Source: Cupriavidus sp. YR651 (GTDB lineage Bacteria > Pseudomonadota > Gammaproteobacteria > Burkholderiales > Burkholderiaceae). Taken from it: a stretch of 64,000 bases of DNA. Positions 35,972 through 45,537 of this stretch are shown here, piece after piece (positions within the stretch are counted from its first letter, which is position 1; the number at the start of each line of letters is the position of its first letter). The notes below the pieces were generated by a model. It made no database searches. It worked only from the letters and a program-made list of their open reading frames with translations, and was not told the origin of the DNA. The position numbers were made by a program, and so were the translations under genes. The stretch covers positions 309,571 through 373,570 of the forward strand of contig NZ_FMYZ01000004.1 of assembly GCF_900101625.1 (NCBI RefSeq), given 5' to 3'.

Positions 35972-36314
35972 GGGAATGCTCCTTGGATTGCGTTGGGACG
36001 GCGGTTATTTTTCTGCCTGCGCTGTCAACGGCCATTCCGGCGCCAGGAGATTGCGACGTAAACATCCCGCGTGTTTGCGCCGCTTTATCGGAGGGGGCGG
36101 GTCGTATCGCGAGCCGCCATGTATGGCGCCGCCACGCCGCCGTGTATGTGCGCTGTCGCACATAGCGCGGGCGTGTGGAAATGGATTTGCCTGAGGCCGT
36201 TGCGAATTCGCGAGCTGCCGTCGAAACAGGGTACGGGGGGATACGGGGGGTACGGGAGGTACGGGAGGTACGGGCAGCGACCCGGAGTGGAAGATGTGGT
36301 CGGATCGGCGTTGC
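35972..36314. other. intergenic region with GC-rich repeats
   Basis: A 343-bp gap between the NTF2-like gene and the VWA gene. The only structure seen is the short tandem repeat at 36231-36275. No gene or RNA is supported. Confidence 0.5.
36231..36275. repeat. short tandem repeat (GTACGGGRG units)
   Basis: About five imperfect 9-10-bp units of GTACGGGGG or GTACGGGAG in a row, just downstream of the VWA gene's 3' end. The array is polarised (G-rich on the plus strand), so it could form a G-rich single-strand structure and may vary in copy number between strains. Confidence 0.7.
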
Positions 36315-37412
36315 CTACACCACGCGCCCGAACCACCACAGCGACAGCAGCCCTGCACAGGTCGCCAGCAGCGCGCCCAGCGCGGCGAAGAGCGCGGTGA
36401 TTTCGACCTGGTCGCGCTTGTCGAATGCCAGCCTTGCGTTCAGCGCGCGGTACACCTTCGTCAGCCTGGTGGCATCTTCGAGACGAAAGTACTCGGCGCC
36501 GGTTGCGTCGGCGACTTGCTTCAATACCTTCTCGTCCAGCTTGACGCGGGACGACCAGCCGTCGGCCGACAGCACGACGCCTTCTGGCGTGCCGACGCCC
36601 ACGGTGTAGATGCGCACGCCATGCGTGGCGGCAAGTTGCGCCGCCTGCATCGCGCCCGGGCCGGCGTTGTTTTCACCATCGGAGAACAGGACGATCACAC
36701 CGGAGGCGTAGGAGCCGGGCGTCACGCTGTCTTCGCTGCCGGCGGCGTCAAGCCCGCCGGCCACACCGCCGGCCGACTTGCCGGATGCCTCGGGTTTTTT
36801 GGGCGGCGTGTCGTCGTTCATGAGGCGCTCGGCGTCGTTGCCCACCTGTGGCAGCAGCGTCGTGAGCGCGATAAGCAGGCCGTTGCCCAGGGCGGTGCCG
36901 CCTTGCGGCTGCAGACGGTCGATCGCCGTGGCCACGTCTTCCTTCCTGCGACTCGGGATCTGTGCCAGCGCGGCCGTGCCGGCCATCGCGACGACCCCCA
37001 CGTTGACGCCTGCGGGCTGTGCGTCCAGCAAGACTTTGGCGGCCTGCTGGGCGGCGCGGATGCGGCTGGGCTGGACATCCTGCGCTCGCATGCTGCCGGA
37101 CAGGTCGATGACCAGGATCACGGTTTCGATGCGCGAGGGCAACATCATCACGGCCTGCGGACGGGCGATGGCGAAGATCAGCGCGGTCAGCGCCAGCAAG
37201 GTCAGCGCGGGCGACACGTGGCGGCGCCAGTTCGCGCCGCCCCGGATGCCAAGGCCGACGGACTTCAGGGCGGGATAGTGCACCGCAGCGCGCCGCCGGC
37301 GGGCATCCAGCCATACATAGCCAGCGGTCAGCATCAGCACGATCGCCAGTAACCACAACATGTCGGGCCACAGGAAGCTGAAGACGGGCAGTCGGCTCAT
37401 CGCATCGATCAT
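36315..37412 (-). CDS. VWA-domain membrane protein (BatA/B-like)
   Basis: A 365-residue protein with two N-terminal membrane segments (about 13-35 and 68-85), a von Willebrand A domain (about 97-310) with an intact MIDAS motif DLSGS (103-107), and a C-terminal membrane helix (LFAALGALLATCAGLLSLWW). The start overlaps the DUF58 stop (ATGA). It is the last gene of a minus-strand HtrA/MoxR/DUF58/VWA operon, the usual MoxR-associated layout. Such operons assist maturation of membrane or periplasmic complexes and aid stress tolerance. Confidence 0.9.
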   Translation of the reverse strand: MIDAMSRLPVFSFLWPDMLWLLAIVLMLTAGYVWLDARRRRAAVHYPALKSVGLGIRGGANWRRHVSPALTLLALTALIFAIARPQAVMMLPSRIETVILVIDLSGSMRAQDVQPSRIRAAQQAAKVLLDAQPAGVNVGVVAMAGTAALAQIPSRRKEDVATAIDRLQPQGGTALGNGLLIALTTLLPQVGNDAERLMNDDTPPKKPEASGKSAGGVAGGLDAAGSEDSVTPGSYASGVIVLFSDGENNAGPGAMQAAQLAATHGVRIYTVGVGTPEGVVLSADGWSSRVKLDEKVLKQVADATGAEYFRLEDATRLTKVYRALNARLAFDKRDQVEITALFAALGALLATCAGLLSLWWFGRVV

Positions 37413-38407
37413 GCGGCCCCCTTGACGGCGCCTTGCCGATGACGGCGCTCACGGGCGAAGTGCAGCAGGGCCAGATCCAGGCGGGCGTAGGTCGACAGCG
37501 TCAGGCAATCCACGCCGGCCCGCGTAAATCCCAGGCGGAGTTCGGCCTCGCGCGCCTCGGCGGCGGCGGCAAAACGCTTCCTGAAGGCCGGATCGTGCGT
37601 GTCCACGAACATCTGCTCTCCGGATTCGGCATCCTGCAGCACCACCAGGCCCAGGTCGGGCAGCGCCATCTCCAGGGGATCGACCAGCCGCACGGCGATG
37701 ACCTCGTGACGCCGCGCCAGCATGGCGAGCGACGCTTGCCAACCCGGGGCGCTGATGAAGTCGGAGACAACGAACAGCACCGACCGTCGTTTCGCGACGG
37801 CCCGTGCCCGCTCCAGCAAGTCGCGCAACCGCGTGTCGCCCGGAGAAGCGGCCGGCGTGGCGTGGATGCGGTCGATCAGGTGCAGCAACTGGCGGCGCCC
37901 CGAGCGCGCGGGCACCACGGACGCGGTCATGTCTCCCGCCCCGCTATAAAGCACTGCGCCAACCCGGTTGCCATAGCGCATCAGCAGGCTCGCCATGACG
38001 GTGGTGAAGTCGCTCAGCAGGTCGCGCTTGCGCACGTCGCCGGAGCCGAAATCGACCGATCCGCTCAGGTCCAGCAGGAACCACGCGTAGACCTCGCGAT
38101 CTTCCTGGAACTCGCGCACGTGCGGCGTCTGCAGCCGTGCCGTCACGTTCCAGTCGATGTGGCGCACGTCGTCGCCGGGGCAATATTCGCGCAGGTCGGC
38201 AAGGTCCAGCCCAAAGCCGCGGAACAGCGTGCGATAGTCGCCCTGCAGCAGGCCATCGAGGCGGCGGACCACCGTCCATTCCAGGCGGCGCAACAAGGCC
38301 TCGGTCCGGCTTGCGCCGACGCCGGCCAGCGCCGCCCTGGCCGGCGGGCCGTCGGGTGCGGCGGCGTCCGGCCCGGGCCGACGCCTAGCGCGCAGTCGCC
38401 CGAACAT
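37409..38407 (-). CDS. DUF58-domain protein
   Basis: A 332-residue protein typical of MoxR operons. The DUF58 core is evident from GDYRTLFRGFGLDLADLREY, HIDWNVTARLQTPHVREFQE and WFLLDLSGSVDFG, the last resembling the MIDAS motif of VWA folds. It overlaps MoxR at its start and the VWA gene at its end, so the three are tightly coupled. It probably acts with MoxR as a chaperone partner; biochemical function is unknown. Confidence 0.88.
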   Translation of the reverse strand: MFGRLRARRRPGPDAAAPDGPPARAALAGVGASRTEALLRRLEWTVVRRLDGLLQGDYRTLFRGFGLDLADLREYCPGDDVRHIDWNVTARLQTPHVREFQEDREVYAWFLLDLSGSVDFGSGDVRKRDLLSDFTTVMASLLMRYGNRVGAVLYSGAGDMTASVVPARSGRRQLLHLIDRIHATPAASPGDTRLRDLLERARAVAKRRSVLFVVSDFISAPGWQASLAMLARRHEVIAVRLVDPLEMALPDLGLVVLQDAESGEQMFVDTHDPAFRKRFAAAAEAREAELRLGFTRAGVDCLTLSTYARLDLALLHFARERRHRQGAVKGAA

Positions 38408-39398
38408 GGGATTCCAGTGGCCGCTCGGGCACCGGCAGGGCCTGCAGGATGCGGGTGACGAGCTGGTCGGGCGTCACGCCGTCGGACATCGCCTCGTAGG
38501 AGAGTGCCAGGCGATGGCGCAAGACGTCGGGCACGAGGTCGATCACATCGTCGGGCAGGGCATAGTCCCGGGCGCGCAGGAACGCCAGCGCGCGCGCCCC
38601 TTCGATCAGGCCGATGGTGGCGCGGGGGCTGGCACCGAAGGAAATGTAGCGATCCAGATCGGCCAGTTCGTAGGCGCCCGGCTTGCGGGTAGCGGCCACC
38701 AGGCGCGCCGCGTACTGGATCAGGCCCGGATCAACGTAGACCTTGCGGCATTCTTCCTGCAGGCCTGCCAGTTGCGCGGGCGTGGCGATCGGGCTGACGC
38801 TGATCCGCGGGCCGGTGACGCGGTTGACGATGACGACCTCCTCTTCCTCGCTGGGGTATCCCACCAGCACCTTCATCATGAAGCGGTCGACCTGCGCCTC
38901 GGGCAGCGGGTAAGTGCCTTCGGTCTCGATCGGATTCTGCGTGGCCATGACGAGGAATGGCGTGGGCACCGGATGGCTCTCGCCGGCGATGGTGACCTGC
39001 CGCTCCTGCATGACTTCCAGCAGTGCGCTCTGCACCTTGGCGGGCGCCCGGTTGATTTCGTCGGCCAGCAGCAGGTTGGCGAAGACCGGCCCCCGCACCG
39101 TCGAGAACTCTCCCGTGCCCTGGTGATACATGCGCGTGCCGATCAGGTCGGCCGGCAGGAGATCGGGCGTGAACTGGATGCGCTTGAAGGACCCGCTCAT
39201 GGTCCTGGCCAGGGTGTTGACGGTCAGCGTCTTGGCCAGGCCCGGCACGCCTTCCACCAGCAAGTGCCCCCCGGCAAGGATGGCCACCAGCACCCGTTCG
39301 AGAAAGTGGTCCTGACCGACCACCACGCGTTTCACCTCGTACAGCAGGCGTTCCATCAGGTTGGCGCTGTCCACAGCGCCTCTGGCTTGGTCGTTCAT
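38385..39398 (-). CDS. MoxR-family AAA+ ATPase
   Basis: A 337-residue AAA+ ATPase. Walker A GVPGLAKT (50-57), Walker B LLADEINRAP, sensor/arginine regions VMATQNPIETEGTYPLPEAQ and FMMKVLVGYP, and the C-terminal lid. MoxR ATPases work as chaperones with DUF58/VWA proteins. It starts 12 bp after the HtrA-like gene's stop and overlaps DUF58 by 23 bp. Confidence 0.93.
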   Translation of the reverse strand: MNDQARGAVDSANLMERLLYEVKRVVVGQDHFLERVLVAILAGGHLLVEGVPGLAKTLTVNTLARTMSGSFKRIQFTPDLLPADLIGTRMYHQGTGEFSTVRGPVFANLLLADEINRAPAKVQSALLEVMQERQVTIAGESHPVPTPFLVMATQNPIETEGTYPLPEAQVDRFMMKVLVGYPSEEEEVVIVNRVTGPRISVSPIATPAQLAGLQEECRKVYVDPGLIQYAARLVAATRKPGAYELADLDRYISFGASPRATIGLIEGARALAFLRARDYALPDDVIDLVPDVLRHRLALSYEAMSDGVTPDQLVTRILQALPVPERPLESHVRATAR

Positions 39399-39410
39399 GG
39401 GCCTCCGCGA

Positions 39411-40352
39411 CTAGAAAGGTGAAGATCCGACGGAACTGCCGGCGCTTTCGATCGTGATGGCGAAGCCAATGCCGACGAAGGTGCCGCTCTTGTTGGGATT
39501 GAGGATGGCGGTGACGATGCCCACCACCTCGCCATTCATGTTCACCAGCGGTCCGCCGGAGTTGCCTGGATTGACGGCGGCATCGAACTGGATGAGTTTG
39601 TCCAGGTTCTGCTTCTTGTCTGGCGAAATGTATTCACGGTCGAGTCCGGACACTACGCCGGCGGACACCGACGGCCCGATGCCGAACGGAAAGCCGACCG
39701 CGACGACCTCGGTGCCGGGCGCGAGGTCCTTGCTGGAGCCGAGCGTCGCCGCCGGCAGGTCGTCGGGAATGGACTTGGCCTGGATGATGGCGAGGTCTTT
39801 CTCCGGGATCGCCTGCAGCACCGACGCCTCGGACGTGGACCCGTCGTGGAACCGGATCTCCAGGCGCCGGGCGTCGGCGATGACATGGTAGTTGGTGATG
39901 ACGATGCCGTTTTCCGTCACGACCACGCCCGAGCCGATGTGGCGCGCTTCGGGCTTGCCCCCGGGCGGGTCCCTAGCGGCGGGGGGCTCCTTGCCGCCGG
40001 GTGGATCGGCCGTGCCGAATTCGTCGCGCGGGAAGGCTCGGGCTGGCGGGGGGGATTTGGGCGGTGTGGCAGAGGGATCACGCCTGTTCTTGGGGGAGGG
40101 CGCCGGCTCCGCCGTCTTTTCCACGGGCGTGAAACTGCGGATTTCCACCACCGACTCGCGAATCGCCTCGGCCGCCCGGGCGGTGCGCGACGGCAGGTTC
40201 CGGGTTTGCAGCGTGTGCATCACGGCCGCGTCGATGTCTCGTTGCGTGAGGGGGCGTGGCGTCGGCCGCAACAGCCAGGCGGATGCCACCCCTGCGGCGA
40301 AGACCAGCGCGACTGCCACCGAGGCCCATCCGTAGATCGTCACCCGTTTCAT
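39411..40352 (-). CDS. trypsin-like (HtrA/DegP-type) serine protease, membrane-anchored
   Basis: A 313-residue protease. One N-terminal membrane anchor (about 9-28), a Pro-rich linker (about 75-135), and a trypsin-fold domain with catalytic His156 (TNYHVI), Asp186 (KDLAII) and Ser265 (GNSGGPL). There is no PDZ domain, so it is a minimal HtrA. It leads the HtrA/MoxR/DUF58/VWA operon and is divergent from a second VWA gene (74 bp between starts). A role in envelope quality control is likely. Confidence 0.88.
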   Translation of the reverse strand: MKRVTIYGWASVAVALVFAAGVASAWLLRPTPRPLTQRDIDAAVMHTLQTRNLPSRTARAAEAIRESVVEIRSFTPVEKTAEPAPSPKNRRDPSATPPKSPPPARAFPRDEFGTADPPGGKEPPAARDPPGGKPEARHIGSGVVVTENGIVITNYHVIADARRLEIRFHDGSTSEASVLQAIPEKDLAIIQAKSIPDDLPAATLGSSKDLAPGTEVVAVGFPFGIGPSVSAGVVSGLDREYISPDKKQNLDKLIQFDAAVNPGNSGGPLVNMNGEVVGIVTAILNPNKSGTFVGIGFAITIESAGSSVGSSPF

Positions 40353-40426
40353 CGCCGCTCCCGAGGTCCCGTCTCGCCTTAAAAAATACAGTACCATCCT
40401 CTTACCCACGCGCCAAGGAGCAGGGC

Positions 40427-41491
40427 ATGCAGTTTCTCTGGCCGCAAATGCTCTGGCTGCTGCTCGCGCTCCCTCTGCTGGCAGCCGCTTATCTGTACGT
40501 GATTGCGCGGCGCAAGAAAGGCGCGCTGCTTTATGCCAGCCTGGCACTGCCCCGCGCGGCCCTGGGTGCCCGCCAACGGCTGCGGCGCCACATCCCACCC
40601 CTGATCTTCCTGTTCGCGCTGGCCGCCGCCCTGCTGGCCTGCGCGCGCCCCAGCGCCACCGTCACCCTGCCGGCCGAGTCGGTCACCCTGGTCCTGGCGA
40701 TGGACACCTCCCGCAGCATGGAGGCGACCGACGTGCCGCCCACGCGGATCAGTGCCGCCCAGCAGGCCGCCCGGGACCTGATCGTCGGGCTGCCGGCCAA
40801 CGTGCGCCTGGGGATTGTCTCGTTTGCCTCCACGGCGACCGTGGTGCTACCCCCCACCAACAATCGGCACGACATGCTGGATGCGATCGAGCGTTTTCAG
40901 CTCCAGCGCGGCACGGCAACCGGCAGCGGACTGATCCAGTCGCTGGCGGTGTTGTTTCCCGACGATGGCATTGATCTGGAGGCGATACTGTTCAGCAGCA
41001 CGTCGGCCCGTGCCGAGCGTGGCGCCACATCGCTCGACGACGTCGCCGCGGCGGACGCCGTGCGCAAACGGGAGCGGGAGCGGCAGGCGGTGGAGCCCGG
41101 CTCCTATCGGCACGGCGCGGTGATCCTGCTCAGCGATGGCCGCCGCACCACTGGCCCGGACCCGTCGGAAGCCGCGCACATGGCCGCCGAGCGCGGCGTG
41201 CGGGTCTATACGGTGGGTTTTGGTTCCACGCAGGGCGGGGTTGGCGGCGAGTCAAGCCTGTCTTACTTCATGCAGCTCGATGAACCGGCCTTGCGCGCGG
41301 TAGCGACGATCACGGGCGGGGAGTACTTCCAGGCGGGCTCGGCCGCCGACCTGAGCCAGGTGTATCGCCAGCTCAGCGCCCGCTTCGCGCTCGAGCGCAA
41401 GGAGACCGAGCTGGGCGCCCTGTTCTCGGTGGCCTCGGTCCTGCTGCTGGTAGTGGCGTGCGCGCTCTCGATGTTGTGGTTCCGGCGATGA
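40427..41491 (+). CDS. second VWA-domain membrane protein
   Basis: A 354-residue protein with two N-terminal membrane segments (about 6-26 and 57-73), a VWA domain with MIDAS DTSRS (93-97), and a C-terminal membrane helix. It shares layout with the VWA protein at 36315-37412 but carries an Arg/Glu-rich insert (ADAVRKRERERQAVEPGSYR). AAGGAGCAGGGC precedes the ATG. It is transcribed divergently from the protease. In many genomes paired VWA proteins (BatA/BatB-like) sit in one operon; here the pair is split. Confidence 0.87.
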   Translation: MQFLWPQMLWLLLALPLLAAAYLYVIARRKKGALLYASLALPRAALGARQRLRRHIPPLIFLFALAAALLACARPSATVTLPAESVTLVLAMDTSRSMEATDVPPTRISAAQQAARDLIVGLPANVRLGIVSFASTATVVLPPTNNRHDMLDAIERFQLQRGTATGSGLIQSLAVLFPDDGIDLEAILFSSTSARAERGATSLDDVAAADAVRKRERERQAVEPGSYRHGAVILLSDGRRTTGPDPSEAAHMAAERGVRVYTVGFGSTQGGVGGESSLSYFMQLDEPALRAVATITGGEYFQAGSAADLSQVYRQLSARFALERKETELGALFSVASVLLLVVACALSMLWFRR

Positions 41492-41552
41492 CGGCAATCT
41501 GGCCGGTGACGAAAGCGGCACCTCATGCGGAGAGCAGCCCGGCGAGCGTGAC

Positions 41553-42050
41553 CTAGCGAATCTTGCCAAAGCCCTCGGCTGCCCACCGGCCGGCGCTCTC
41601 CCGCGTCAGGCGAAAGTCCGGTCGCACATTGACGGTAGCGAGAACGTCCCCCAACGGTCCGGTGGCCGTGAGCGTGCCGAATGGCTCGAATTCGTCCGGC
41701 GTGATGGCAAGCCTGACGGTTATCACCTCGGACCCGGCCTCGACGGTGACCTGCTTGTTGAGTTGCGCGTGCAACTGCTGCTCGTGCCGGCGGATGACCT
41801 CGGAGGCCGTCTTCACCAGCGTCTGGTGCGCGGTGGCATCGAGCGGCTTCGGATCGACCTTGTTTCTGCCCATGGTCCATGGACCGACCAGCGCGGGCTC
41901 CGCGCTTCCCTCCCGGATCATCTCGACGGCCCAGCCCTCGCCATCCTCATTCTTGATCACCCTGGCAGTCCAGCCTTTGTCTCGCCAGAGACGAGGTTCA
42001 TGAATCGGGTCGGAGTCGCTCTCCGAAAGCGTGTTGTCGATGTGAGTCAT
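41553..42050 (-). CDS. conserved hypothetical protein, 165 aa
   Basis: A soluble protein with no signal peptide or membrane segment. It contains DKGWTARVIKNEDGEGWAVE, a VGPWTMGRNKVDPKPLD stretch and a C-terminus with TATGPLGDVLATVNVRPDF. Its 3' end faces the VWA gene. I do not recognise a named family. Confidence 0.7.
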   Translation of the reverse strand: MTHIDNTLSESDSDPIHEPRLWRDKGWTARVIKNEDGEGWAVEMIREGSAEPALVGPWTMGRNKVDPKPLDATAHQTLVKTASEVIRRHEQQLHAQLNKQVTVEAGSEVITVRLAITPDEFEPFGTLTATGPLGDVLATVNVRPDFRLTRESAGRWAAEGFGKIR

Positions 42051-42454
42051 GAAAATCGCTATCCATTCAGTTCGTGATCGCCGCGGCTGCCACCGGACAG
42101 GAGGGGCAACAGGCCTCGGGAGGGGACAGCGAGGATACCGTAAGTGGCTGCCTCCGGCACCCTTCGCGAGATTGGCATGCCATCGCCGCCACCCGCATCG
42201 CGAGTCGAGCGCCGTTCATCCCTTCGCGGCAAGCGCTAAGCCTCAAGCATGATGGCCCTGACTTCCGGTATGACGCCCGGCGCCGCAATGGCCCGGAATC
42301 CCTTGCCAGATCGCGCGCGAGCCCACTGATACCCATGTGTGATGGATTTAGCCTGATCGGCCTCCGAGAATGAGTCGGGTCGAGTCGTGACGAATCGCTG
42401 TCATGGGGACAGCGGAATCGCGGCACGGTATCGCCTTCAGGAGCCTCAAGCACC
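42051..42454. other. intergenic region upstream of acetoacetate decarboxylase
   Basis: A 404-bp gap between the divergent hypothetical gene and the decarboxylase gene. It should hold both promoters. No convincing operator, repeat or RNA gene was seen; the open frames inside it lack ribosome sites and family signals. Confidence 0.4.
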
Positions 42455-43198
42455 ATGGACGTCCAGACCATCCGGGAGCGCGCGTATGCCACGCCCCTCG
42501 TCAACCCGGCCTACCCGATGGGGCCGTATCGATTTCTGCAGCGGGAGTACTTTGTCATCTCGTACCGAACCGATCCCGACCTGCTGCGCGCCGTGGTGCC
42601 GGAGCCGCTGGAGATTGCCGAACCGGTGGTGCATTACGAATTCATCCGCATGCCGGATTCGACGGGATTCGGGGACTACACCGAATCCGGGCAGGTGATT
42701 CCGGTGATGTACCAGGGGCGGCGCGGCAACTATACGCATGCCATGTTCCTCGACGACCATCCGCCGCTCGCTGCCGGGCGGGAGCTGTGGGGCTTCCCGA
42801 AGAAGCTGGCAAGTCCGCGGCTCGCCGTCGAGACCGACACGCTCCTGGGCACGCTCGACTACGGTCCGGTCCGGGTGGCGACTGGCACGATGGGCTACAA
42901 GCATCGGTGCATCGACAAGACCCAGGTTCGCGATGCGCTGGCGAATACCCCCAACTACCTGCTCAAGATCATCCCGCATGTCGACGGCTCCGCCCGCATC
43001 TGCGAGCTGGTTTGCTATTTCCTGAAGGACGTCGACGTCAAGGGCGCATGGAGCGGCCCGGCCGCGCTGTCGCTGTTTCCGCACGCGCTGGCACCGGTTG
43101 CCTCGCTGCCCGTCATCGAAGTCATCGGTGCGAAGCACTACGTCGCCGACCTGACCCTGGGTCTGGGCGAGGTCGTCTTCGACTACCTGCAGCAGTGA
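42455..43198 (+). CDS. adc: acetoacetate decarboxylase
   Basis: A 247-residue enzyme converting acetoacetate to acetone and CO2. The Schiff-base lysine motif is in [14 protein letters not shown] (Lys116/Lys117), with [15 protein letters not shown] and an AGxK-like [12 protein letters not shown] region also typical. CAGGAGCCTCAAGCACC precedes the start. It is followed by 3-hydroxybutyrate dehydrogenase and a patatin lipase. The set acts on C4 ketone-body or polyhydroxybutyrate-derived acids. Confidence 0.93.
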   Translation: MDVQTIRERAYATPLVNPAYPMGPYRFLQREYFVISYRTDPDLLRAVVPEPLEIAEPVVHYEFIRMPDSTGFGDYTESGQVIPVMYQGRRGNYTHAMFLDDHPPLAAGRELWGFPKKLASPRLAVETDTLLGTLDYGPVRVATGTMGYKHRCIDKTQVRDALANTPNYLLKIIPHVDGSARICELVCYFLKDVDVKGAWSGPAALSLFPHALAPVASLPVIEVIGAKHYVADLTLGLGEVVFDYLQQ

Positions 43199-43255
43199 CG
43201 AAGATCCCCCATCGCATTGGATAACCCCAATTCCATCAACTCGTGGAGAACAAGA

Positions 43256-44038
43256 ATGAAGCTTCAAGGTAAATCGGCCATCGTGACTGGCGCCGCCAGC
43301 GGCATTGGCAAGGCGATCGCGGAACTGCTGGCCAGCGAAGGCGCGGCCGTTGCCGTGGCCGACCTGAACCTGGACGCTGCGCGCAAGGTCGCGGACGGCA
43401 TCGAGACCCGTGGCGGCCTGGCAATGGGCGTGGCCATGGACGTCACGGACGAGGACGCCGTCGAACGCGCGACCGAGGAAGTGGCGAACCGGTTCGGCGG
43501 CGTCGACATCCTGGTGTCGAACGCGGGCATCCAGATTGTCAATCCGGTGCACGAGTACAGCTTTGCCGACTGGAAGCGCATGCAGGCCATCCACCTGGAC
43601 GGCGCGTTCCTGACCACGCGCGCGGCGCTCAAGCACATGTACCGCGACGGGCGGGGCGGCACCATCATCTACATGGGCTCCGTTCACTCGCATGAAGCGT
43701 CACCGCTCAAATGCGCATACGTCGCCGCCAAGCATGGGCTGCTGGGCCTTGCGCGGGTGGTGGCCAAGGAGGGCGGCGAGCACAACGTCCGCTCGCATGT
43801 CATTTGCCCCGGCTTTGTCCGCACGCCGCTGGTCGACAAGCAGATCCCGGAACAAGCCCGCGAGCTTGGCATCAGCGAGGAAGAAGTGGTGCGTCGCGTG
43901 ATGCTGGGCGGAACCGTCGACGGCGTCTTCACCACGGTCGAGGACGTCGCGCAAACGGCGCTGTTCCTGAGCGCGTTTCCTTCCGCCGCACTGACGGGGC
44001 AGTCGTTCGTAGTCAGTCACGGCTGGTACATGCAATAA
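43256..44038 (+). CDS. 3-hydroxybutyrate dehydrogenase (SDR)
   Basis: A 260-residue short-chain dehydrogenase. NAD-binding GAASGIG, NAG and VSNAGIQIV, catalytic Ser in MGSVHSHEA, and the YxxxK motif in CAYVAAKHG. The C-terminus [11 protein letters not shown] matches bacterial 3-hydroxybutyrate dehydrogenases. It oxidises 3-hydroxybutyrate to acetoacetate, the substrate of the preceding decarboxylase. TGGAGAACAAGA precedes the ATG. Its TAA stop is also the first three bases of repeat copy C. Confidence 0.92.
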   Translation: MKLQGKSAIVTGAASGIGKAIAELLASEGAAVAVADLNLDAARKVADGIETRGGLAMGVAMDVTDEDAVERATEEVANRFGGVDILVSNAGIQIVNPVHEYSFADWKRMQAIHLDGAFLTTRAALKHMYRDGRGGTIIYMGSVHSHEASPLKCAYVAAKHGLLGLARVVAKEGGEHNVRSHVICPGFVRTPLVDKQIPEQARELGISEEEVVRRVMLGGTVDGVFTTVEDVAQTALFLSAFPSAALTGQSFVVSHGWYMQ

Positions 44039-44243
44039 GAGGTCGTTTAAAGAAGATCCTGGCGTCGTTGCCGGGTTTGCCACATTCGCTTGCCGTACCA
44101 GTTGTATGGTGTCTGCGGCCGCGCCCTTGCAGGGCGCGCATGTGCCGGCAGGCGCATGCCGCTACGCAGGCGGATCGCGTGCGATCCGAAACCCCTGCTT
44201 CGCCCTAGCCAGGACCGCTTCGCTTCATTTTTCAACAACCTCC
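44036..44243. repeat. dispersed repeat, copy C (divergent, enlarged)
   Basis: It starts at the dehydrogenase stop codon (TAAGAGGTCG). It shares TCCTGGCGTCGTTG, the CTTGCCGTACCAGTTGTA segment, GTGTCTGCGGCCGC and CCTAGCCAGGACCGCTTCGC with copies B and D, but carries roughly 85 extra bases in the centre. Its ends are different but still inverted: GAGGTCGTTTAAA against TTTTTCAACAACCTC. A second subfamily of the same element is likely. Confidence 0.75.
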
Positions 44244-44301
44244 AAGCGCGTCATTGCCGCCCCCGGGGCGGCACGAGAATCGACAAAAACCAGGAGCGAA
44301 C

Positions 44302-45537
44302 ATGTTTCACGAAAGACAGGACTTGCAGGGCACCTCCGGCGCGGCGACGGCAAAGACCGAAATCGATCGCGGCTACGCGGTCTGTGCGCTGGTGCTGCAG
44401 GGTGGCGGCGCCCTGGGTTCCTATCAGGCGGGTGTCTATCAGGGGATGGCCGAGGCCGGCATCGAGCCGAACTGGATCGCGGGCATTTCCATCGGTGCGT
44501 TGAATGCGGCAATCATCGCCGGCAACGCGCCGGAGCATCGTGTCGAGAGATTGCGCCAGTTCTGGGAGCACATCTGCGGGCAGCCCTGGCTTCCCAGTCT
44601 GGTCCCGTATGACATGATCGCGGAGGGCGCGCAGCACTGGCCAGATCCGCTCCGTATCTGGTTCGATGGCATCGAGGCGGCGCGCGCGCTGGTCGAGGGA
44701 CAACGTGGCTTCTTTTCTCCGCGCGCCTGGCACGCGCCATTCGGCCATCCGACGGGACCGGCCAGCGCGAGCTACTACGATACGACGCCGCTGAAAGCCA
44801 CGCTCGAGCGCTTTGCCGATTTCGACCGCATCAATCACCCATCGGCAATGCGCGTGTCGGTGGGCGCCGTGAACGTGCGCACGGGCAATTTCGTCTACTT
44901 CGATAATACGAAGATCAGGCTTCGTGCCGAGCATTTCATGGCCTCAGGCGCGCTGCCGCCCGGCTTTCCCGCGGTGGAAATCGATGGCGAATTCTATTGG
45001 GACGGCGGTCTGGTCTCCAACACCCCGCTGACGGCCATCTTGCGGGAACAGCCCAGGCGCAGCGCGCTGATCTTCCAGGTGGACCTATGGAGCGCGCGTG
45101 GGCCGGTGCCGGAGAATCTCCTGGGCGTGGCAGCGCGGCAGAAGGATGTCCAGTACTCCAGTCGCACGCGCACCATCACGGACTACATGAGCGAGCAGCA
45201 GAACTTTCGTCGGATGCTCGGCGACGTGATGGCGCTGGTCCCGCCCGCCCAGCGAAAGAGCGAAGCCTATCAGCGCGCGGCGGAATGCGCCTGCGACGCG
45301 CGCAGGAATGTCATCCAGCTGATCTACCGCGACAAATCGTTTGAAGGCAGCGCCAAGGACTTCCAGTTCGGGCCGTTGACGATGAACGAGCACTGGACCA
45401 GCGGGCTGGACGATATGCGCGGGACGCTCCTGCACCCGGAATGGTTTGCGATGCCATCGCATGAAAATCCGTTCGTCACGCACGACATCCACCGCAAGCA
45501 ACGCGAGCACCGCGAGCACCGCGAGAGCCATCAATAA
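44302..45537 (+). CDS. patatin-like phospholipase with DUF3734
   Basis: A 411-residue acyl hydrolase. The oxyanion segment GGGALGSYQAG (34-44), nucleophile Ser63 in GISIG, and Asp234 in DGGLVSNTP form the patatin dyad. The C-terminal third fits DUF3734. The tail is a His/Arg/Glu repeat (REHREHRE). AGGAGCGAAC precedes ATG 44302. It follows the decarboxylase/dehydrogenase pair, with the repeat between. Related genes accompany 3-hydroxybutyrate dehydrogenase in beta-proteobacteria, so a role in lipid or polyhydroxybutyrate turnover is plausible. Confidence 0.9.
   Translation: MFHERQDLQGTSGAATAKTEIDRGYAVCALVLQGGGALGSYQAGVYQGMAEAGIEPNWIAGISIGALNAAIIAGNAPEHRVERLRQFWEHICGQPWLPSLVPYDMIAEGAQHWPDPLRIWFDGIEAARALVEGQRGFFSPRAWHAPFGHPTGPASASYYDTTPLKATLERFADFDRINHPSAMRVSVGAVNVRTGNFVYFDNTKIRLRAEHFMASGALPPGFPAVEIDGEFYWDGGLVSNTPLTAILREQPRRSALIFQVDLWSARGPVPENLLGVAARQKDVQYSSRTRTITDYMSEQQNFRRMLGDVMALVPPAQRKSEAYQRAAECACDARRNVIQLIYRDKSFEGSAKDFQFGPLTMNEHWTSGLDDMRGTLLHPEWFAMPSHENPFVTHDIHRKQREHREHRESHQ

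Noticed and set aside
36231..36275. Short repeats that could suggest a CRISPR array
   Set aside because: Units are 9-10 bp, contiguous and without spacers; no cas genes are present.
42074..42373. Open frame in the gap before acetoacetate decarboxylase
   Set aside because: No ribosome site, no family signal and shadow-like composition.
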